Assembly: GCA_944989445.1 (NCBI GenBank)
Contig: CALYLW010000165.1
Coordinates: 439,001-503,000, forward strand
DNA from: Ampullaceana balthica
Lineage: Eukaryota; Mollusca; Gastropoda; Lymnaeidae
Length of the DNA stretch: 64,000 nt
Reading direction: 5' to 3'
A program made the translations under genes and the position numbers. Positions within the stretch are counted from its first letter, which is position 1. Each line of letters begins with the position of its first letter. Of the stretch, positions 43,990 through 55,478 are shown piece by piece. The notes under the pieces were generated by a model, which saw only the letters and a list, made by a program, of their open reading frames with translations, was not told the DNA's origin and searched no databases.

Positions 43990-45560
43990 CTAGGGTTGCT
44001 GGAGTTGGTCAGTCAGTTTGATCCATTTTTAGCATCGCACATTGCGAAACAAAGAAAATCTGGAAAAGGAAATCCTTATTAAGTATCCCAAACTATATGT
44101 GAAGAACTGATTAAAATTATGTCACCAAAAGTCCATAATTATAGATGAAGTAGAGGCTTCCGGTTATTTAAGCTTGTCAATACCCAATATTTCACTTATA
44201 GATCAGTTAAGCGTTGTTCTTCGAAATGTGGTAGATGGAGAGCCCATTGATCGCTTATTGACTTTCTTGGAGCTGCAAAGTCACACACCGGTGAAGGTAT
44301 GGCTAAGCAAGAGTTGCAGTACTTACGTGAAGTTTGCAATAATGATTTTGCGAAATGCAGAGGTCAGTCCGGGAATAACGCAGCTAATATGTCTTGGGAT
44401 TACAAGGGCATGCAGAACAAAATTCAAGAGGAAAATTAGTTTGCTATCTACATACCCTGTGCTACCCATTCACTAAATCTGGTAGGAAGAAGTGCCGTTG
44501 ACTCTTGTTTAGAGGTAGTAAACTTATTCCATACAGTGCAACTGATCGATACTTTTTTCTCAGCTTCAACCAACAGATGGAAGATTATTAAAGGATGCTT
44601 TGTGGATTGAACGCTGGTAAACTCTCTTTCCGATACCAGATGGAAAGCACATGCTGTTGGAACTAAAGCTATTCTAAAGTCTCATCTTCAGATTATAGAA
44701 GCGTTAGAGTATTTACAATAAGACCTGTCAAAGAAGGGGTACACCTGAATAGAAGCAGACAAAAATTGCAAAAAAGATACAAGAATTAGAATTTGCGCTC
44801 ACATTTGTCTTTTTGGAAGAAGTGTTACATTTTCACAGATTCAGTCAAGCTCTACAAATTGAGCATGCACGTGAACTTGAAAACGTGTGCTGATTTGTAT
44901 TTTTCACTAGCAGATCACTTGCATGAAAGACGGTGGTCATTGATGGTGATGCCCCTGAGGTATCTCTAAATGCCAGAGACAAATTTCGTATATTTGCTTT
45001 TTACGCCAATGTTGACAAACTTGAGACGGAGATGGGTAGATGAGTATAGGTATATAGCAGTTAGATTTTCTTGTCTGGTCGATGTAACACAAACATCTCA
45101 GTGTTATATAGGACTAATAAATGCTTATCATGAAGATCTTAACAATAATTTATATATTGAACTAAAAAAGTTACACTCATATATTCGCCACAAGTTTCGT
45201 GCATCAAAATCTGAAAACAGCCCGTTGAGTCATGCAGAATTATACAAAGTAATAGAGACAACATCCAGTTGTAGAAATGAACTTGCGCATATTTTTTTAA
45301 ACAATTTTTAACTGAGCGCTATTTTGCTCAGTTAAAACGTACAAAAATCCAAGTAGATCGGTTATGAAATAAGAAAGGCTTATCTTTGCCGATGATTGAG
45401 ACAGACATTTTGTGCACAATGATTGAGAAAGACATTTTGTGAAAAATTAACGCTGATGATGTACTTTGCCTATATGTAAATCTAGAAAAAAGAACTTTAA
45501 AATGTAAAGGTTTGCTTTCTCTGACTTTCTCATCTATTAAAAAAGTTACAGTATGTTTGT
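43990..45560 (+). pseudogene. hAT (DUF4371-type) transposase remnant
   Basis: Recognised pieces are LLELVSQFDPFLASHIAKQR, EASGYLSLSIPNISLIDQLS, VVLRNVVDGEPIDRLLTFLE, a CRGQSGNNAANMS-like stretch, then CATHSLNLVGRSAVDSC near 44455. This order is that of DUF4371-type hAT transposases. Multiple stops and frameshifts; the C-terminal dimerisation region is not clear. It is the transposase of the enclosing element at 43622-45965. Confidence 0.78.
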
Positions 45561-45650
45561 CTATTATTATTACTAAAATTTTAATACAGAAATAAATTAT
45601 CGTAGGTTTTATTTGAGTGATACTAGTACAAACATATGTGAGTGTTTTTA

Positions 45651-45829
45651 CAGCAGCGCCACTAGGGTGGGTGTCATCCAGTTCGGTAGGTCATGGTGTT
45701 ACCTCCTCACAACTTACCCCATAGACCTCCCCGAGTATGCCAATGCCAAATAACGAGGCATACAGAACTGTACCCTTTGGTGTCACCCGGTGCGGTCCGC
45801 ACCACCCGCAATCCCTTGTGACGCCCCTG
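45651..45829. mobile_element. hAT MITE related to 9121-9320
   Basis: Begins CAGCAGCGCCACTAGGGT and ends CCCTTGTGACGCCCCTG, with the same GGTGTCACCCGGTGCGGTC interior. Flanks TGTTTTTA and TGTGTTAA match at six of eight positions. It is nested in the 43622-45965 element. Confidence 0.7.
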
Positions 45830-45973
45830 TGTGTTAACAACTGCTTTGTTTGTTAGTTGGTTTGCTTAATATTGAACATACCAGCGGTCCGTGGGGGATC
45901 GGGGCAGAAGGGGGCACCCATATGGGTTTTTGCCACGGGCACCAAGATGGCTTAATCCGGCCCTGCACTTAGT

Positions 45974-46500
45974 CGAGAACTGTCGGGACTAATTTTGCCA
46001 CATGAACATTTTGGAAGCCACCTCGACATACAAGGTGGAACAATTCATGAATAGTTAGAAAAATTAAACTTCAAATACGCTGGCGAAACATTGTCAGAAA
46101 TATGGAAGCAGTAAGCATAGACGATTTTCCAACAGTGGCAGAATATATTGTGCCTGAAAAGTCTGAGCTTGAAGTTGAAAATGTAATAATCAAAGATCAA
46201 GTTTGGTGCCGAAAACATGTAAGGACAAGTCAGTACTTTCTAAAAATTGTCAAATGTTGTGATTTAACTTGTTGCCAACCGATTAGAAGCTCGTACTTTG
46301 ATAATTATTGCTGATCGATTTATCCCCACACCAATTCCAATCTGCCAAACTAATGAGGGCCATAAAGCACCAGAAGTATCTGATATAAAGTCACATAGAT
46401 GTCCATCTCTTTTCTTCAATCAGTCTGTGAAAGTTGAAAACATACTATCTAGATCAGTAAAAGCATTCAAAATTCTTCCATATCTTTATACATATAAGAC
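45974..46500 (+). pseudogene. Transposase-like gene, part 3
   Basis: Continues SRELSGLILPHEHFGSHLD, then FPTVAEYIVPEKSELEVENV, VRTSQYFLKIVKCCDLTCCQ and, after a frameshift, IADRFIPTPIPICQTNEGHK and KAPE. Cysteine clusters suggest a zinc-binding segment. The frame is cut near 46500 by sequence leading into the (GTT)n block. Confidence 0.6.
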
Positions 46501-47394
46501 GCATTTGTTGTCTGTCTGGTTGTCTGTCTGTTCCCTAATAACTCAAGATCCAGACAACCAAATAACGTGAAATTTGGTACACGTACACAAAATTATACCG
46601 GAAAGGTTATTAAACAGGTTTCGTTCCATATATATAAGATACTGGGGGCCGGGGGCCCAAAATGTAGTTTTCCCTTATATGAGCTATATAAAATAAAAGT
46701 TATTGAAAATTAAGACGTAAAATAATGACGCAAAATAATAAACATTTTGGTGTCGAGATTAACAAGAAGGCGATTATCGCCATAAAATAATTTTTTTGTT
46801 GTTGTTGCTTTTGTTGTTGTAGTTGTTGTTTTGTTGTTGTTGCTTTGTTGTTGTTGCTGTTGTTGTTGTAGTTGTTGTTTTGTTGATGTTTTGTTGTTGA
46901 TTTTTTTGTTGTTGTTTTGTTTTTGTTGTTGTTGCTGTTGTTGTTTTTGTTGTTGTTGCTGTTGCTGTTGTTGTTGCTGTTGTTGCTTTTGTGTTGTTTT
47001 TGCTGTTGTTGTTGTTGTCCACATCCCTTGCCCTGCGACGACAATTTCCTTCATGTTGTTGTTGCTTTGTTGTTATTGCTGTTGTAGTTGTTGTTTTGTT
47101 GTTGTTGCTTTGTTGTTGTTGCTGTTGTTTTTGTAGTTGTTTTGTTGTTGTTTTGTTGTTGATTTTGTTGTTTTTGTTGTTGTTTTGTTTTTGTTGTTTT
47201 GTTGATGTTGCTGTTTCTGTTGTTGTTTTTGTCGTTGTTGCTGTTGTTGTTGTAGTTGTTGCTTTGTTGTTGTTGCTATTGTTGTTGTTGTTTGTTGTTG
47301 TTTTGTTGCTGTTGCTGTTTCTGTTGTTGTTGCTGTTGTTGTTAAACCCGGGAAAGCCGGGTACTTGCCCCTAGTGATATATATTGTCAATCTA
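46501..47394. mobile_element. Insertion with (GTT)n low-complexity block
   Basis: Separates parts 3 and 4 of the transposase-like gene. The left portion (CAAATAACGTGAAATTTGGT, then ACACGTACAC) resembles the GAAATTTGGCACA block of the 510-bp repeat. The right portion is about 550 bp of GTT/GCT repeats (46795-47345) interrupted once by unique sequence at about 47015-47055. Poly-Gln/Asn/Thr and poly-Val/Leu frames here are artefacts. Confidence 0.55.
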
Positions 47395-47760
47395 TTCAGT
47401 TGCTAATGTTTGAACGTATCTGTAAAATCTGTCACCTTTATGTTGCTTTGCAAGCCATGTTAAAGAAGCATGTTCAACAGCACCAACACTGTATGCCTGG
47501 GCCCAGTCAAATATTCATGCACCCCAACAGCAAAGAATTCGTCCAATGCGAGTGGCATCCAAAAGACATAGGGAGCTCACGGCAATTATTGCTTATGGAG
47601 AGACCTTAAGTGCATAAGGCATAATGGCTAGATGAAGAAACTGTTGACTTGTCTGGTGTTTTGGTTCCACAAGAAATTATTCAGACAGAGCCTATGCCAA
47701 TAATGATAATTTGAGGAACATATGACATCTCCATGGGAAGATATTGAGGCTATGATATAA
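47395..47760 (+). pseudogene. Transposase-like gene, part 4 (zinc-finger end)
   Basis: Encodes FERICKICHLYVALQAMLKK and HVQQHQHC, a C2H2-type finger, then a degenerate C-terminal tail. It fits the end of the same family. Confidence 0.55.
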
Positions 47761-48160
47761 GATTTGGATTTGTTTGTAAAAAAATATGTTTAATATATAC
47801 ATTAAAAGTGTATTCATAGTTAAACTTTTTAATCTCGTTTCTGCTTGAAGTTAGAACAAGTCTTTGTGAATATTTAAATAGTCTTTAAAATTTAAAATGT
47901 TATATTAATTTGACATATTTCATAATTTAAAGATGTATTGTGTAAATAGGTAGTCCAAACTGGCGAAAAAACGCGTTTTGGGGTCATTTTTCGTAGTTTT
48001 CAAAAAATAAATAAAAATACTTCTAGGAGACTTACACAAATAAGATTAACATGTGAACAAACTTCTAATCTTTATCTAACGAAATATATATCTTTTGTAT
48101 CTTTGAATTGTGTTTTGTTTTTTATGTGTTTAAAAAATATCAGATTTGACAAATTTTACG
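47761..48160. other. AT-rich spacer
   Basis: No gene recognised. GTAGTCCAAACTG near 47950 also occurs near 29038, which hints at a further dispersed repeat. Confidence 0.35.
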
Positions 48161-48168
48161 GCGTTTTT

Positions 48169-48204
48169 AAATCCCTTATATTAACTTCACGGCCGTCTCT
48201 CTCT

Positions 48205-48244
<40 letters not shown>

Positions 48245-48291
48245 CTCTCTCTCTCTCTGTGTCTCTCTCTCTCTCTCTCTTTCTCTCTCTT

Positions 48292-48326
<35 letters not shown>

Positions 48327-50423
48327 GTGTGTCGTTCGTCGTCGGGCGGGCGGAAACAGAAAAGTAAAAAATGACCCACTTCCCGTGATGCCATCGAGTT
48401 GAAATTTGGCGCACAGACTTGTGTCACCTAACAATGCATCGTATCAAAATTTCAGATCGATCGAACGTACCGTAATTAAATTAATGCATTTTTAGTTTAT
48501 CTATATACAACTATATGTAGAAGTCGCTATTGTTTACATTTTACGGGTCACTTGACTTCACGCCAGCCATCGGTGAACACATCTCGTGTTTTAACCAGGT
48601 TGAATTCACTCAGTTTCAGGCTGTGAATGTTTGTCGCGTTGGAACATAATCAATAATTATCAATACTTTAAGTTCTGTCTCATATATAAGGGATTTATAG
48701 TCAAAAACTTTGTTTTTAAATCCCTTATTTTAACTTCACCGCTGTCTCTCTCTGTCTCTCTCCCTGTCTGTCGTTCGTCGTCGGGCAGTCGGGAGGGCGG
48801 AAAAACAAAAGTAAAAAATGACCCACTTCCCGTGATGCCAACGAGCTGAAATTTGACACATATGCTCGTGTCACCTAACAATGCATCGTATAAAAAATTC
48901 AGATCGATCGAACGTACAGTTATTAAACTAATGCATTTTTAGTGTATCTATGTAAACTATATGTAGCGGTCGCTATTGTTTACATTTTACGGGTCACTTG
49001 ACTTCACTCCAGCCATCGATGACCACATCTCGTGGAGGAGGAGTTCACTCAGTTATAGGCTGTAAATGTTTGTCGCGTTAGAACATAATCAATACTTTAA
49101 GTTCTGTCTCACATATAAGGGATTTATAGTCAAAAACTTTGTTTTTACGGGGTTGTTTTATTAAATCCATTATATTAACTTCACCGCCGTCTCGCTCTGT
49201 CGTTCGTCGTCGGGTGGGCGGAAAAAGAAAAGTAAAAAATGACCCACTTTCTGTGAAGCTACTGTGAAATTTGGCACATGGACTCGTGTCACCTAACAAT
49301 GCCTCGTATCAAAATTTCAGCTCGATCCGATCACGGGAAGTTGGTCATTTTTTACTTTTCTCTTTCCGCTCGCCCAAGACAGAGATGACGAGACGGCGGT
49401 GAAGTTAATATAAGGGATTTAATAAAACAAACCCGTAAAAACAAAGTTTTTGACTATAAATCCCTTATATATGAGACATAACTAACAGTATTGATTATTT
49501 TCAAACGCGATAAGCATTTACAGACTGACACCGAGTGATGTCCCCTGTCTTTTAACGGGGGATGGGACGTGAGGGGGTGTCGGCACGACTGTCGACGTCT
49601 AAGCGTAAACTCAAACTCACGTGGAAAAAAACAATAACAAACAGTGAATTGGAATTACATACGTTATATAAGGATAAACTAAAAATGCATTAATTTAATT
49701 ACAGTACGTTCGATCGATCTGAAATTTTGATACGATGCATTGTTAGGTGAGACGGGTCCATGTGCCAAATTTCAGCTCGATCGAATCACGGAAAGTGGGT
49801 CATTTTTTAATTCTAATTTTCCGCCCGCCCAAGACAGACAGAGAGAGAGAGAGACAGAGACGCCGGTGAAGTTAATATAAGGGATTTAACAAACCCGTAA
49901 AAACAAAGTTTTTGACTATAAATCCCTTATATATGAGACATAACTAACAGTATTGATTATTTTCAAACATTTACAGACTGAATCTGTCTTAACTCAAGTT
50001 TGATTCATAACCCTGTCGGGTGGGAGGGGGAGAGGGGAAAAGTCTGGTCACCGATTCGCTTGACCGAGCTCAGCGTGACACGTAAAATGTAAACAAAAGC
50101 ACCCCGTCGCTTCGTTGGGTCGCCTCAATGCGTCAGCTCAAACTTTCACGTGGCAAAAAAACAATAACAATTTGAATTACATACCTCATATAAGGATAAA
50201 CTAAAAATGCATTAATATAATTAAGGTATGTTCGATCGATCTGAAATTTTGATACGATGCATTGTTAGGTCAGACGGGTCAGTGTGCCAAATTTCAGCTC
50301 GATCGAATCACGGAAAGTGGGTCATTTTCGACTTTTCTTTTTCCGCCCGCCCAGCCCATGAGATGATGAGATGATGAGATGATGAGATGATGAGACGGCC
50401 GCGAAGTTAATATCAGGGATTTA
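48169..50423. repeat. Inverted cluster of the 510-bp repeat
   Basis: Copies read + at 48169-48696 and 48718-49126. A folded pair follows at 49163-49420. Copies read - at 49458-49887 and 49920-50423. All have AAATCCCTTATA-type ends and the shared linker. The cluster is therefore a head-to-head composite centred near 49330. The (CT)n in the first copy (48197-48325) produces Arg/Glu-rich artefact frames. Confidence 0.8.
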
Positions 50424-50657
50424 AAAAGAGGATTTGATGATGGTTAATTATAAAATTTAAAAAAACAAAGGGGGTGCCTTAGGCGCCCTACAACCCCTAT
50501 TATAAAATACTTTGTGTACATTTCAGAAAGTTTAATATTTCGTATTTATCAAACAAGGACAAGTTAGTTGGGCTTTTGAAAATGGTGGGCGCCGTAGGCG
50601 TCCTAAAAAAGTGCATTTTTTCAAAATAAATAGATTTCAGCTGAAAACTTCCGTCAT

Positions 50658-50682
50658 TTTGACGGGTGATACGCTAGTTCTT
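50658..50682 (+). mobile_element. Helitron-like 3' terminus, copy 2
   Basis: Hairpin CCGTCATTTTGACGG followed by GTGATACGCTAG and T. The upstream 50430-50657 segment shares a GGCGCC-containing stretch with 60540-60640 and is probably its interior. Confidence 0.65.
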
Positions 50683-50877
50683 TAATAATGATTGACTAAT
50701 TTTGAAAGGAAGTTACAAAAGTAAGCCAAATGACACTTTAATTTTGGACACGTTCAAAAGTTAGAAGAATTTTAGAAAATTTAATGTTCTTTTAAAGTAT
50801 GACAGACAAGACTTAAACTTTAAAAAATTGGCATTCAATTAATTAATTAACTTTGTTTCAATTTAAGGCTTGTTTGA

Positions 50878-51310
50878 CATTCGCCCCCTATAATAACAAT
50901 GTTCTAAGTTGAGTTTTTGACAAAAATGAGTTATTGCCGCTGGGATATTGTCCATGTTTCAATCTATCATAGCACAAATTGTGAAAGTTGTATCGTGAGA
51001 CAATTTTGTAGGTAGTATAAAATAACAAGGTCCTAACTCAATATAGGTCTATCAAACATCACATAGAACATTATTCTAGGAGAGCGAATGTTGGGAACAT
51101 TGTCCTTCTTCAAATAATAAATTTTGGCACATATAATATGTCATTAAAGAGCGCACGATGAAAGTGAATGAAATTTGTAAAAAACACAAACGAATCGTGT
51201 AATGAAAACAATAGATTTGAGCTTTATTATTAAACAAATACAAAGCTCAACGTTACACCTTTCACAATTTGTGCTATGATAGATTGAAACATGGACAATA
51301 TCACAGCGCT
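50878..51310. repeat. Nested inverted repeats
   Basis: TTTCAATCTATCATAGCACA near 50955 recurs inverted near 51275. An outer GACATTCGCC/GGAGAGCGAATGT pair also appears inverted between about 50880 and 51085. It directly precedes a hAT coding remnant and may be the left part of that element. Confidence 0.6.
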
Positions 51311-51974
51311 TTTAAAATCAGAAACAACTTGGAATTTCAGTAGAGAACAGACCCAGGTTGAAGAAAAGGGTGACAGGTGAGAAAACAAGAGATGCTGGAC
51401 TAACTCTGCAAGAAGAATACAAAAGGTCGATGTTTGAGTGTATTGATCGTTTCCATTCTGAACTCCAGATCAGATCAAGTGCAATCAAGGAAGTAGCAAC
51501 CATGTTTGAGGCTGTTCAAGCCAAAAGCTTGATATCTGCCACTGAAGAAGAATTACTAAAGTCCATTCCAAGGTTGTCCACTTTCTATGATGAGTTGTCA
51601 GAGGATGAGCTTTTATTAGAAATATCATGGCTGAGAAGGCACCTGAAGGCAGCAGAGATCGATCTCAAAGAGTCTGAAGACTGGTCCGTACTTGACGTTT
51701 TGAAATTTGTAGCTGAATGGGACTTCATAGAATCTCTCCCCTATCTCACATTGAGTTTACGATTATTTGTTACATCTGTGTGTCTGTGGCTTCATGTGAA
51801 ACGAGTTTTTCAAAGCTAAAGCTTATAATGAACTATTTGCGATCTATAATGGGGCAGTCAAGGCTTTCTGATCTTGCCATGTTATCCATTGAGAGTGATT
51901 CGGCGCAAGAAATAGATTTCGCTGACGTAATTAACAAGTTTTCAGTTTTAAAGGCCAGAAAAGCTAAATTCTGA
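51302..51974 (+). pseudogene. hAT transposase C-terminal fragment
   Basis: Two overlapping frames: 51358-51819 (LTLQEEYKRSMFECIDRFHS, LKESEDWSVLDVLKFVAEWD) and 51717-51974 (VASCETSFSKLKLIMNYLRS, LSDLAMLSIESDSAQEIDFA). The second is the hAT dimerisation domain; a single frameshift near 51720-51780 separates them. Otherwise it is little decayed. The N-terminal two thirds of a transposase are absent. Confidence 0.8.
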
Positions 51975-52429
51975 ATTTTTAAATATATTTAATGACATTG
52001 TATTTTGAATTATTACATATTATTCTGATAGTTGCTGATTTTGCAAACCCAAAACAGAACGGTTATAACCTTACCTCATTTGAAGTTGTACTGTAATGGT
52101 TGGTAATATAATCTAATTTTGGTAATGTAATGTAATTGTTGTAAATTTTAATGGAACGCAATGTAGATGCAAGTTTGTGAAATTTGAAGATTTTACAGTT
52201 ATTTAACCGTATTACTTAAAATTAATAATTTTATGTTAAAATAAACATTTAAAATTAAAAAAATTTCTATTTAGTTCTTCGTTTTTAAATGTTACAAAAT
52301 TTTACCAATCGACTTTAAATTCAATTTTTCTCCTAATGCCTTTGTAACAAACATTTGATCTATATTTTCAAACGTTACTAAACAATATGTGTTCCCGGTA
52401 TTTGGCAGACTCGAGGAGATTTATGGGGC

Positions 52430-52491
52430 AAGTCGTGTTGACACCAAGAGCTACCGCCCCGGATGACACCAACCCTAGTGACGCCTCTGTT
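52430..52491 (-). mobile_element. End of a hAT MITE (5968-9072 family)
   Basis: On the - strand CAGAGGCGTCACTAGGGTTG and GTGTCATCCGGGGCGGTAGC match the left end of that family. The other end was not found. Confidence 0.6.
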
Positions 52492-52547
52492 TACATGTAA
52501 TATTTTAATGCGTCTCAGACTAATTTGGAATGAAAAATGTTTACCGT

Positions 52548-53094
52548 TAATATAGAACTGGAAGGGGTGCTGACTTGACAATAATGAAAACGTTTATTAG
52601 AATTCTTAAAACGTGCATATTAAATTTTATATAGGATTACCTGAAGATAATGTAATATTTTCTTTTATCCAGTGATTAACTTTACTTCAAAGGTTTCATG
52701 CAAAATAAATAGTTCATTGTAATTCATATTTGTAAATAGTTACAATTTTTTATTTACATGTTTTTGATAATGTAAAGGTAATAATGTATGGACCAATGGG
52801 CGCATAAACTGACAAGTCATAATAGATCTTGAAAAGGTGCTGACTTGACAACAATAAAAACGTTTATGTGAATTACTAACACGTTTATATTAAATTGTAA
52901 ATATGATTAACAGTTGATAATTTAATATTTTCTGTTATCCTGTGACAAACTTTGCTCACTACGTTTCATGCAAATGAATAGTTCTTTGTTATTAACATGT
53001 GTAAAAATTACATTTTATTTTTTTACATGTTTTGTTATTGTTGTGGTAATAATGAAAGGACAAATGGGAGAATAAACTGACAAGTCATAATCAT
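52548..53094. repeat. AT-rich tandem duplication, period near 272 bp
   Basis: GGTGCTGACTTGACAA at about 52565 and 52837, and AAACTGACAAGTCATAAT at 52806 and 53079, mark two diverged copies. No coding sequence. Confidence 0.8.
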
Positions 53095-53680
53095 CAATGA
53101 AGCTTAAACTGCTTCAAATCACAGATGTGCTTGATGTGGATCACATTACAGTCACATAATTTATTTTTAAGGCACTGTGCTGTATTATTGGTGCACTCAT
53201 AATTGGTGATCACTATTCAATGCCGCAAGTTAATGTCCGGCTGACTCCTCAGCAATATTTGTTAATACTTTGAACTTCAAACTTCTTTGCTGTAGTATCA
53301 CCTTATGCTGTGTGTAATTCACTATGCATTTACTATTATCCTGATTATATCATTATAATCCATGCAAACTTATATAACGCGAAGCCTAAGCTTGGAGGTT
53401 TTCTCATATCACATATATATAATCAAAATATATACTCTGCTATGTCCGTTCGTAACACGAGATTTTAGAAAGTGCACCGCTAAAAAAATAACGCAGAAAA
53501 AAACACTGCAAAAAAAAACAACAACAGAAAAAACGCTGTTTTCAAACATCTGCATAAAATAGTTCAATATGGAAAAGAGATTTCATTTTTCTCTCTTGGT
53601 CTCTACATTTTCTGATTATTTACTATGCGGCTTTCAGGCAAAAGGGAGAATTTAAAAAACTGAAATATATCCATTTTGAA
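53095..53680. other. AT-rich spacer
   Basis: No gene or terminus supported; may be Helitron interior, since the 3' end at 53686-53713 follows. Confidence 0.35.
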
Positions 53681-53685
53681 AGCTT

Positions 53686-53713
53686 CTGTCATTTTTGACG
53701 GGTAATACACTAG
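53686..53713 (+). mobile_element. Helitron-like 3' terminus, copy 3
   Basis: CTGTCATTTTTGACGG hairpin, then GTAATACACTAG at 53702-53713. The next bases TTTTAATATATCTAGTGG match the GGGGCCGTCC element exactly from a point where the sister copy at 34146-34170 reads GTATTTTAATATATC. The insertion therefore lies directly before a T, as expected for a Helitron. Confidence 0.75.
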
Positions 53714-54299
53714 TTTTAATATATCTAGTGGATTGTAGTGGATGTTATATGTCCCAAATGAGTCTGCATTACCCCCAAGAATTCCCTTTTGACCACATGA
53801 TTAGGTTATTTACCCCTGTTCGCGGACCTCTTTCTTACAGGATGGCCGTCAGTCAATTGAGGGATTTTTTTAAAAAAATTCATTTTAAAAACATTATTTT
53901 TAAATAATTTTGTTCTAAGAAAAGACGTTAACCGTGATGATTAATAGTCAATGTTTAATTTGTGTGCATTAAAATAAAATATAATCTAATGATGCTAACA
54001 CTGTTCGTTTTCTGAAGGCCGCTTAAACGTTTTAAAAAACGCGGGTTACAATATTACAATGTATACCTTCCTTAAATAAATAATAAATGCTTAAATGACA
54101 ATAAAAGTGATTTGAAACATACTTATTTTCATATAGAAAATAAGTTTTTTTGTGTTTTTTTTTGGGGGGGGGAGGGTGTCAAAGCTTTGTGACGTATTTT
54201 TAAGGGGGGGGGGTCTAACTTTTTGTGACGACGCGTGACGTGGGGGGGGGGAGGTAAAAAATCGGCCAAAATCGCGTGACGTCATTTATGGACGGCCCC
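53714..54299. mobile_element. Third GGGGCCGTCC element, 3' part
   Basis: Colinear with 34155-35345 of the second copy, without the solo LTR, and ends CGTCATTTATGGACGGCCCC. Its left part is displaced by the Helitron end. Confidence 0.75.
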
Positions 54300-54540
54300 T
54301 TTGTAGTTATGAATTTGAAATATGTCATAATAAGTTCGAAGTTTATTATACTTTGTTTTTCTTAACATTTTTCTTTTTCTTCTTCTTATTTTATTATTTT
54401 TGGAGGGGGAGGAGGGGGTGTAATCAAATGTTGACGTAATTTTATAGGGGGGGTCTCTGGATGTTTGACAAGTTGTTGACAGGGGGGGAGGTAAAAATCG
54501 CCAAAAAAATTGTTGACGTAATTTATGGACAGCCCCTTTG
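54300..54540. mobile_element. GGGGCCGTCC-related fragment
   Basis: G-rich sequence ending GACGTAATTTATGGACAGCC plus CC, a diverged copy of the same terminus. AATAAA on the - strand at 54390-54395 may serve as the GT92 gene's polyadenylation signal. Confidence 0.5.
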
Positions 54541-54550
54541 GACTACCTAG

Positions 54551-55478
54551 TTACAACCAAAGATGAGACAATTCTTGAAATGTTTTCATTAGGGCGGGGA
54601 CGATGGTGGTTTTCAATCTCAACACGGCAGGGTCCAGCGCTGAGTGGACACCGTTCTTTTTATAGTGGTGGACGAGAGCCAGGTCGTTGCTAACCACTGT
54701 ATGAGTGGCCTTGCCTCGGTGAGAGTGCGTGAAGTGGATCCCAGAATTAAAAACATGCTCGGGACTGACGATGGTCTTTGTACGTCTGGGGTACTTGTAA
54801 ATCTCGTTTTTTCGCTTCACGTAGAGAAACGGAATAATTCTGTTGTCAGCCAGAAACGTTGCTTCCTCGCTGGGGATTGAGTAGTTCGTCATCAGATCTC
54901 TCCAGACGACGGCGGACGGCATGTCGTGAAAATAAGAAGTTTCAACAGAAAACGACCCCAGTGGCGTGGTTATATTCGGCTGCCGATAGAATTGTGCCTC
55001 GGCGGCGAGTAAGAGCTCCGCCCACGAGCCGTGCTGTTTGGGGATAATGAACTCGTCCGTGTCCTGTATGACGACATACTGTGACGTCAGCCTGTTCCTG
55101 TAGACACAGTCGTTGATGGCCATGAGCTGAGCGTAGTACCAAATCTCCAAGGTGGGCAGCGGCCACTGCATGACGGTGAGGAGGCCGAGGCTCTGGTAGT
55201 GACGCAGCACGGCGTCCGTGGTGCTGGAGATGCTGTAGTTGTAGACGTAGAAGTGCTGGGCTCCCAGGGCCCGGTTGATCTCGATCGATATGATAAGTTG
55301 AGATGTTCGGTTGTAATCGACCAATGCGGAGTGACACACCGTGAAGTTCCGGGTCAAAGGTTTTGGGTACTCGATCTGTAGCCAGTGTTTGGGTTGGTCG
55401 GTGTCACTGTACGTCACAGAGACGAGCTTTGGGCTGGCCAATGAGGAGACGGGGCAGTCAAAGAAGGCAGATATGTAT
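54551..55478 (-). CDS. GT92 exon 3 (catalytic domain)
   Basis: Residues 180-487. Acceptor CTCCCCTCAG on the - strand, and the first base completes the arginine codon left by exon 2. Contains LGAQHFYVYNYS, QDTDEFIIPK and the terminal HHYKKNGVHSALDPAVLRLK. N-glycosylation sequons NFT and NRT occur early in the exon. Confidence 0.92.

Larger units (their letters stand above)
43622..45965. mobile_element. hAT element inserted in the transposase-like gene
   Basis: The left end CAGGCCTGGATTAACC and right end GGCTTAATCCGGCCCTG are inverted. Flanks CATTTAGT (43614-43621) and CACTTAGT (45966-45973) fit an 8-bp duplication with one mismatch. Removing the element rejoins APFS and RELSGLILPH of the host frame, which supports the boundaries. 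It contains two nested MITEs and a decayed transposase. Confidence 0.87.

Noticed and set aside
46700..47390. Poly-Gln/Asn/Thr and poly-Val/Leu frames
   Set aside because: Artefacts of the (GTT)n block.
48156..48434. Arg/Glu dipeptide-rich frame
   Set aside because: Encoded by a (CT)n microsatellite in a dispersed repeat.
54644..55381. Frames on the + strand and a second - strand frame in this region
   Set aside because: They are antisense or out-of-frame shadows of the GT92 catalytic exon, which has clear family motifs.
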